From the NCBI GenBank assembly GCA_000711775.1, contig ARYC01017349.1:53451-117450 (forward strand): a DNA stretch of 64,000 bases, in the 5' to 3' direction. How positions within the stretch are numbered: position 1 is the first letter of the stretch; the number at the start of each line of letters is the position of its first letter. The notes below the pieces were generated by a model. It ran no database searches. It was given only the letters and a program-made list of their open reading frames with translations, and was not told the origin of the DNA. This document shows positions 57,501 to 64,000 of this stretch, one piece after another. The position numbers and the translations under genes were made by a program. Source of the DNA: Oxytricha trifallax. Taxonomy: Eukaryota > Ciliophora > Spirotrichea > Sporadotrichida > Oxytrichidae.

Positions 57501-60500
57501 AGTGCGTCGATATTTGGTTTTACCCCAAAACCCTCCTACACCATAAAATATGCCCTCCCCTTACCTATATAAAATATCTATATCTTATTATACTAAAAAT
57601 AATGTGCGTAATAATCGTGAAAAAATTTGGAATATAATGAAAAATCATCAAAATATTAAATCTCATTGATTTTCAGATATATTACTGTAAATTATAAATT
57701 ATGTGTATAGATATTATATTTAATTTGTAATCGAACACGGTACTTATGTTTTTCATTTCTTTATATGACTAAATCCATTAAATTAATTGAGTTTAATAAA
57801 TTAAATTTCAAAGTACTATTTCAATTAGACTGGATTAAGCCTCAGTAATAATTTCCGTTCAGCTTTCAATAATAAAAATGATAATAACTTTTTTAAAAAA
57901 TAATAATAAATAATACTAATAATAATAATATATATTTAAACATAATCTAAATTTCAAATCTACAAAAATAATGATTTAATAAAGATTTATCGATGATGTT
58001 TAATAATATTGGGAGACTTTAATATTTTTCATTTAAAAAATCAAATTTGTTTGTTTTAAATTTGCAATTTAAATTAAATTAAAGACTTTTATATTTTTGC
58101 CCATTATTTTTTATTAAATTTTTTATATAATTTATTTAATACTATCTTAAAAGCAATTGAAATTTGGAAAAAGCCTTTTATAAATTTCAAATGATCAAGA
58201 AAAATGATTTTTATACTAATGAATTTTTATCATATTTTATTTTCTCCAAAATTAATTATTTATATTTAAGTGGAAATTCTGATAGGAAGGGGAAGCTCAC
58301 ATTTTTAAATGGGGAGAGACAGTTGTAATTAAACTGATATTAAACAAAAAATAATATTTAAGAACTTTTAAAGTATAATTATGTTAATTTCTAAGTTATA
58401 TTCTGATTACAATGATAATTGAATATTTAAATTCATATATATTTGATGAAAATTATTATAAAATTATTTTTTATTGATTGCAGACGTCTGGAAGTAAGAA
58501 AGAGTAAATACGATCTTCATTAAGATTCATTAAAAAGACGCAAATAAGATTGATTAAATTATTCAGAAATACTTTTAATATAATTTTGAATATTGTTTGA
58601 AATAATATTTTTTTAATCTCTAAACAAATATGGGAAATTATATTAAATACTTGTTGGTTTTAATTGGTAGATCAATAATCTGGTGTTAAAATGTGTCTAC
58701 TATATTTATTTTAAAGCTATATTAACATAAAGGGGTATTTATATATTTAGCCTATTCTATATATTCAAAATAAATATTAGGGAAGTTAAGTCCTGGAGAA
58801 GAGCAATCGAAGACTCTAGCAGGTTGGAAACTCCTTAAATGCTAAATAATTGGGAAAGATAAATAATACTTAATTTAATTCTTTTTTTTGAAAGACACAA
58901 ATAAAAAACTGATAATAAATTAATTAAGCAATTCGATAGTTATGATTTAGTTTATTATTCCTTAATTTTGATTATTGATGAAACTTAAATCATATAAAAT
59001 GATTTCTATTTTTTTAAAATAATAATTAAGATCCAACTTAAATTTCGAGATGGTAAACTTGAAAATTACATACTTAAATAATGTTTGTAAAGATCGAATT
59101 CTTTTAGATTGGGTTATCTTTTATACCGTAAGCAAAACGATTTTGGTCTTTTTGATTTACTAGATTTATCAATATTATTAAAAATCCTGCGATATATTTT
59201 CTCTACTTTAATTCTCCTCATTTGCTGATAAAAATTGGTTTATTACTAATCCAAGAAAATATAGGTTTTTACAATTCAGGTATTTGGTTGAAGGAGATAC
59301 TGATAAACAAGCCTCTCTATTAGAAGTTCAAATATTATAAACATTAAATAGCTCTAAAATTGAAGGAGTTGAGATAATTAGAACATTGGGAAATTTTCAT
59401 TTACTAACTAATTGCCCATTAAATTTAAATGAGTTATAAAAAATAAACCTCTTGTAGACTAAAGTCTCAATCAGTATAATTATAAATACACTTAGCACCG
59501 ATATTTAATATTGGAAGAATTATTTTAATATCATTTTATGTTTTAAATTCTAAGCATGAATGAATCAGTGAAATTCTTGTCTTTATTAACCAAAAAATTG
59601 TAAAAAGCAGCAACAACAAGAGTGCAAATCTAATAAAATTAAAGAAAAATGTTTATAAACTCATTAGAGCAAAATAGAGGAGTTAAAATAACAAATTTTC
59701 TAGAGAAATAAGCCTCATAAAAATTTTAGATTTATAATCTTGAGTCCTTTAGAGGAATTATTTTTTGTTTCTTCTATTTTAATTATTCTAAATTTAAGAA
59801 TATAAATTAAACTCAGAATTAATCACTTATTTAAAGTGCAATTAATGTTTAGCGTTGGAATTTCTGCTTTGTAGCATAAGTTTAATTTAAGTAAGTTTTA
59901 CTTATAAATAAACTAAAATAGTTATTTATTAAGTTCTATTTCTCGCTAAAAGTGATGTCAGAATTCCATATTCATGATATACATAGTATTCAAGAATTCA
60001 TTGAAGATTACATTTTATATTTAGGATTCTAAAATCCTTGTATTCCATTAATCCTAAATAAAATAAAATTTAGTTATATATAATTTAAAGAATATTTATC
60101 CTATTAAATCATAGTTTAAAAATACAAACGTATATTTAAAAAAATTTAAGACTATTTTACGATTTACTTTTCAAAATTAACTTTTTCTTAATCAATGAAA
60201 AATTAGTTCTTAAGTACAAGAGAATATTTTCAAAGATTATCCAGAGTAACAACTATGTAAGTTTTCACTTAAATGTTATAATTAAATATGGATTACTGTT
60301 TATAAATTATAAACTTGAATTAAAGAATAGTTTATATTCTTTAGAGAGCAGAAATTTCAAAACTTAGTTATCTTTTTATAAAATAATCAATATTAATGAA
60401 ATTTGTAACCCTTTAAAAAATTGAATGAAAGTTATGGTTGTAGGTTGAAGTATGATGGAGTGTAATAGTATGTGAAAACACTCTCAATGGAATAAAATTG

Positions 60501-63500
60501 CTATTATAAAACAAACAATTATTCAAATTTTAGAAAAACCAAATTATCTTGAAATATCAATTTTATTCTACATAAATAGTAAATTTTTTTTAAAAATAAA
60601 GGCATTATTATTTATCAGTTTTTAATTAGTAAAACTTCTTAAATTATTTATTATTAAGTATAATCTGGTATTGTAGTAGGTTTCAATACAAGTGTTTGGA
60701 TCTACAATCTCTGCATTAAATTAACATATTAAAATAAAAGTTTAGTGAAACTGTTTTAAATATACTTTTAATATATTTAATTGATTTATTTTTTGGCTTT
60801 AATACTTTTTATTTAAAAAATAATAAAAGTATGAATAAAAAAATTATTATTATAGAATTCAATTAAAATACATCATATGTGAATTTGCTGACGACTGATG
60901 AGTAGAATCCAGTTGTTACTATTGTTAAATAAATAAAATAAAAAAGATTTAATTTTTAATTTCCTTTTAAATATGAATTTGTAATTTAATTTTAATTTAA
61001 CAATATAAAGAGTTAGATCTTATGAAAACAAATAATTTGGTTATTTAATTTATTGAGAGATTTATTCTATATTTTTATAAGATATTTATGAGTATAATTT
61101 CTTAAATATTTATTTAAAATAATATATTTTAGTTTAGATCACACAATTTAAACTTACAGTAACCCTTGGATTTATTCATTTTTAATACAACTAAATTAAT
61201 TCATGAAATATTTTATTCTTTTAATTTGTTTTTTACTAAATTAATGAATTCATTTGATGTATCGTCACCATTGACGAATGGTCTAATCAAGAGATTTAAT
61301 TCAGTATAAATAATTTTAATAGAGATTTGCGATAACAAGGTCCTTTTGGTAGAATCTATTTTTAATATTATAAAGGGAAAAATGTTAATTACCGTTTGTA
61401 AGCAAGGATATATAAAAAGAACAATATTATTAATTTTTTATTAACAAATTTTTAGTTAATATAATGAATTTTTGGTTTTCTTTTTACTTCAATTTTAAAA
61501 GACTTGCTGAAAATTCAAATAAATAAATTAAGAAATTTATTCATATATTTTTATTAGGAAATAAATTATTAAAAATTATTTCCAATTTAAGTTAAATAAG
61601 GATATCAAGAGTCTGTCTCAATAAAAATTTAAATATAAAACAATTTAAACATTTGAGATTAAATTTAATTATATTAAAATATAATTTAAAAATCATAAAT
61701 TCTTTTAAAAATTTTAAATATATTTCTGTATCTAATTATTTTGAAAATTAAAATGAATAAATGAAGATAAAGTGCCCATTTGTCTTAACAAAATTTATAA
61801 ATTAAATTATCTTATAATAATAAAAATAAAATATTTTATTATCATTTTTTAAAAAAATCTTTGAAATTTTCAAAAGAACTATGATAATTGAGTTCATAAT
61901 TTTAATGCAACAAATATACAAAAACGTTTTTTTTTAAATTTAATTCTGTCTCAAGTAAGACATCATATAGAAAGTGCTTTAAAATTTATTAATTATAAAT
62001 ATATAAATTATGATTGCTTGGCTCAAAACTGAATGTTTCGAAGATATGAGTGTCATTGTAAGTCAAATCAATTTTTTTTATAATTTAATTTTTAAACTTT
62101 AAAAAATAAAAATTTTTATAAATCTTTTTAAAATTACTGAAAAAATATTTTTAAAAAATTGTAATGAAAAGCAAAATTAAAATGAGACTGTATTTGATAT
62201 TGTTAGAAATAATTATAATATAAATATGAATTAAAGAGTGACTTTAAACTAGGTCATAAGTATAATATTTATTTTTAATTATTTTAAAAGATAATTGTAT
62301 TTTTATAATACTATAAATCTCAATTAAGTGATATGGAATATACAAATTTATTGAAAGTATTTTTTTAATTTAATTTATATATTTAAAGGAATATAAATAA
62401 ATTAACTTTTTCTATCATAATCTTTTTAGTATTTTATAATATACAACTTTGATATTTAAAATAAATGCTTTCTTGTAAAATAAAAAATATATTATCACTA
62501 ATGAAGTTGACATTAGCAGCTAAAGCAAAAATAATTTCAAGATTATTTAAATTTTGTAATATTCTAGTTTAGTATATAAAAGATTAAAATTATGTTTATC
62601 TATAAATTTAATTATTCAATTTCTTAAATATAGTAAAACATATTAGATTTTTTTTATTATACCATTTCTTATAAAATTTTAAATAAATTAATTATTTAAT
62701 ATATTTACTTTCTAGTAAATTATTATAATTAATAATTAAGACCAATATGAATTATTTATATTAAGAAATTTTTTAATTTAAATTTACTTATAATTCTTTG
62801 CGAATTATTAAAAGAATTATAAATCTTGCTTTGATAATAAGTCTGAGAAATTCCATGAAACAGAATTTTCTCGAAATTTATAACAAAACCTATATTCTTA
62901 AATAATATAATTGCATCACTATCTCATTAAAACTTCTTTTTATTATAATAATTAAATTAGATAATTTTCAAAAATATTTAAAATATTTTTTTTTAAAAAG
63001 CGACTGAATCAGTTGAAACTAAGACATTGAATGTGACTGAATCATCTGGAACGAGATCCAAATCGAATCTTAATAAATTTTAATTATCTCTATTTCTAAA
63101 ATTATAATAAAAACTAACTTTATAATCTTCTAATGAATCTCTTGTAGGTATGTGCGACTCCAGCGGATGTTGATACGAAAGTATTTATTATTAATTTTAT
63201 TGAAAATTTATTAAAAAAGTTTAATAAACATGATATAAAAAACTCTTAATCTGAAGAAAAATGTTTAATAAAAAATATATATAAATATATTCAAAAAGAA
63301 AAGGAAAAATATTTTTTAATAAAAATAAAAGACTAATTTAATGAAATAAAAACATACATTTTAGATTATATCTAAATTTATTTATGATTCTTTTTATTTA
63401 TTCAATTCAATAAAAAGAAGAATTATAAGCTTATTGCCTTCAGATCACTTCTGTAAAATCCTCTTCTCATAATTAGTTTTATTATATAATAATAATCGTT

Positions 63501-63660
63501 AATTTATCATAAAATATATTTAATTGTAAATTTAAGTGTCTTGATATAATTCATAATAAAATTATTAAATATATCTTTATTTAAGTAGCAGCAGACAAGT
63601 TAAATATTAAATTATTTATAAAAGTAGATCAAATCGTTTTCGTAGTCTACAACTAATCTA
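54600..63660 (-). CDS. Shredded coding islands, probable 5' part of the same or a neighbouring surface-protein gene
   Basis: At least 20 islands of 20-140 bp, all on the minus strand, lie in extremely AT-rich DNA. Examples: 63620-63660 (RLVVDYENDLI), 63120-63180 (TSAGVAHTYKRFIR), 63000-63070 (FDLDLVPDDSVTFNVLVSTD), 61240-61290 (LLIRPFVNGDDTSNE), 60870-60930 (TTGFYSSVVSKFTYDV), 60660-60720 (EIVDPNTCIETYYNTR), 58780-58835 (SFQPARVFDCSSPGLNFP), 57380-57510 (ALTVTMEVEKYDSVPSFI; VETWEGIFYRIVFDKSITDS), 56440-56510 (DSFILHIYPIEKYGSTIESF), 56080-56180 (NFMSFGGQVGNIYNHVDLDL), 55630-55670 (WHLTLEAGEYDNIA), 55020-55070 (ILQAEGFYLDRATADI), 54600-54660 (HRWGLVSMKAADGTVNQG). All are Ser/Thr/Asp/Tyr-rich beta-type sequence as in the two parts downstream. 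The start was not found and may lie beyond the window. The gaps of 50-1,500 bp are taken as IESs; whether this is one gene or several is not decided. Confidence 0.55.
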
Positions 63661-64000
63661 TTAAAAAGAATAAGTTTAAAATAAACAAAATTTTAACTAA
63701 TTTAATTCATTTATTAATAAGATAATTGTCAAAGTAAATTTATTTACTATATATATAGATTCTATATTAAATTGATTCTTAATGTTTTTAAAATCTGTAT
63801 CGTCAATAATAATTATAAAATATAATAATACTCGATTTTGAGGCACTTTATTATAAATATATGTGATTTGCTACTTTTAAATTATTCAAAGGAATTAAAT
63901 TAAGCTACAAAAAATTCCAATTTTCTCAGATTTTGCTATTTTAAGTTCAATAATAAGTTTTTTGTGTCGTATTTCAAGTCCTCTCAAGTTAGGATTAATT

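Noticed and set aside
57526-57540. CCCCAAAACCC as a relic telomere-bearing element.
   Set aside because: Only one and a half repeat units, with no matching inverted end nearby.
1-64000. tRNA, rRNA and CRISPR features.
   Set aside because: No cloverleaf with intact box sequences, rRNA core or spaced repeat array was recognised by eye; a covariance-model search was not possible here.

Overview
The window reads as germline (micronuclear) DNA of a spirotrich ciliate, most likely in the Oxytricha/Stylonychia/Tetmemena group. The evidence is in the sequence. Long reading frames on both strands use TAA and TAG as glutamine and only TGA as stop. Coding blocks are interrupted by short AT-rich inserts bounded by direct repeats of about 3-14 bp, and cutting between the repeats restores the frame; these behave as internal eliminated sequences (IESs) with pointer repeats. 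One element ends in telomere-type C4A4 repeats. No tRNA, rRNA, CRISPR array or bacterial signal was seen. All translations here use TAA/TAG = Gln, so standard-code reading gives only fragments.

Layout. 119-2130 (+): Gln/Ser/Asn-rich protein. 2266-11031 (+): large GAF-domain protein; one of its IESs (7135-8162) holds an antisense gene with a PGPG (SHIPPO-like) repeat. 11108-13181 (+): coiled-coil protein. 13594-14777 (-): Qc-SNARE. 15351-17510 (-): second GAF-like protein. 17601-18290 plus 24101-24260 (-): a scrambled gene for a CGR1-type ribosome biogenesis factor, with three plus-strand genes (18623-19622, 19856-22735, 22883-23696) lying between its two halves. 24979-27477 (-): unknown protein with an IES made mostly of an inverted-repeat element. 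27685-31568 (+): coiled-coil/PH-domain protein. 31854-32566 and 33650-34433 (-): two ML-domain (NPC2/MD-2 type) secreted proteins, with a 485-bp inverted-repeat element between them. 35104-35751 (-): mucin-like membrane protein. 36025-38208 (-): RtcB-type RNA ligase. 38336-40432 (-): a second scrambled gene, for a zinc-finger protein with an N-myristoylation signal. 40795-43194 (-): Q-rich PX-like protein. 43401-44791 (+): FYVE-like zinc-finger/coiled-coil protein. 44950-47002 (-): AGFG-type ArfGAP. 47079-49139: a 2,061-bp near-perfect palindrome capped by C4A4 repeats. 49153 to about 63660 (-): small GC-richer coding islands in very AT-rich DNA, apparently one very fragmented surface-protein gene (YHYH, Cys-rich and cadherin-like parts) or a tandem set.

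The genes do not form an operon or pathway. In this group each would normally become its own small macronuclear chromosome after IES removal and unscrambling. Themes that recur are membrane traffic (SNARE, ArfGAP, PX, FYVE, PH), surface or secreted proteins, RNA repair and ribosome assembly. Several frames slip by one base at homopolymer runs, which most likely reflects assembly error. Exact exon/IES boundaries are given only where a repeat and a frame check agreed; other ends are approximate.
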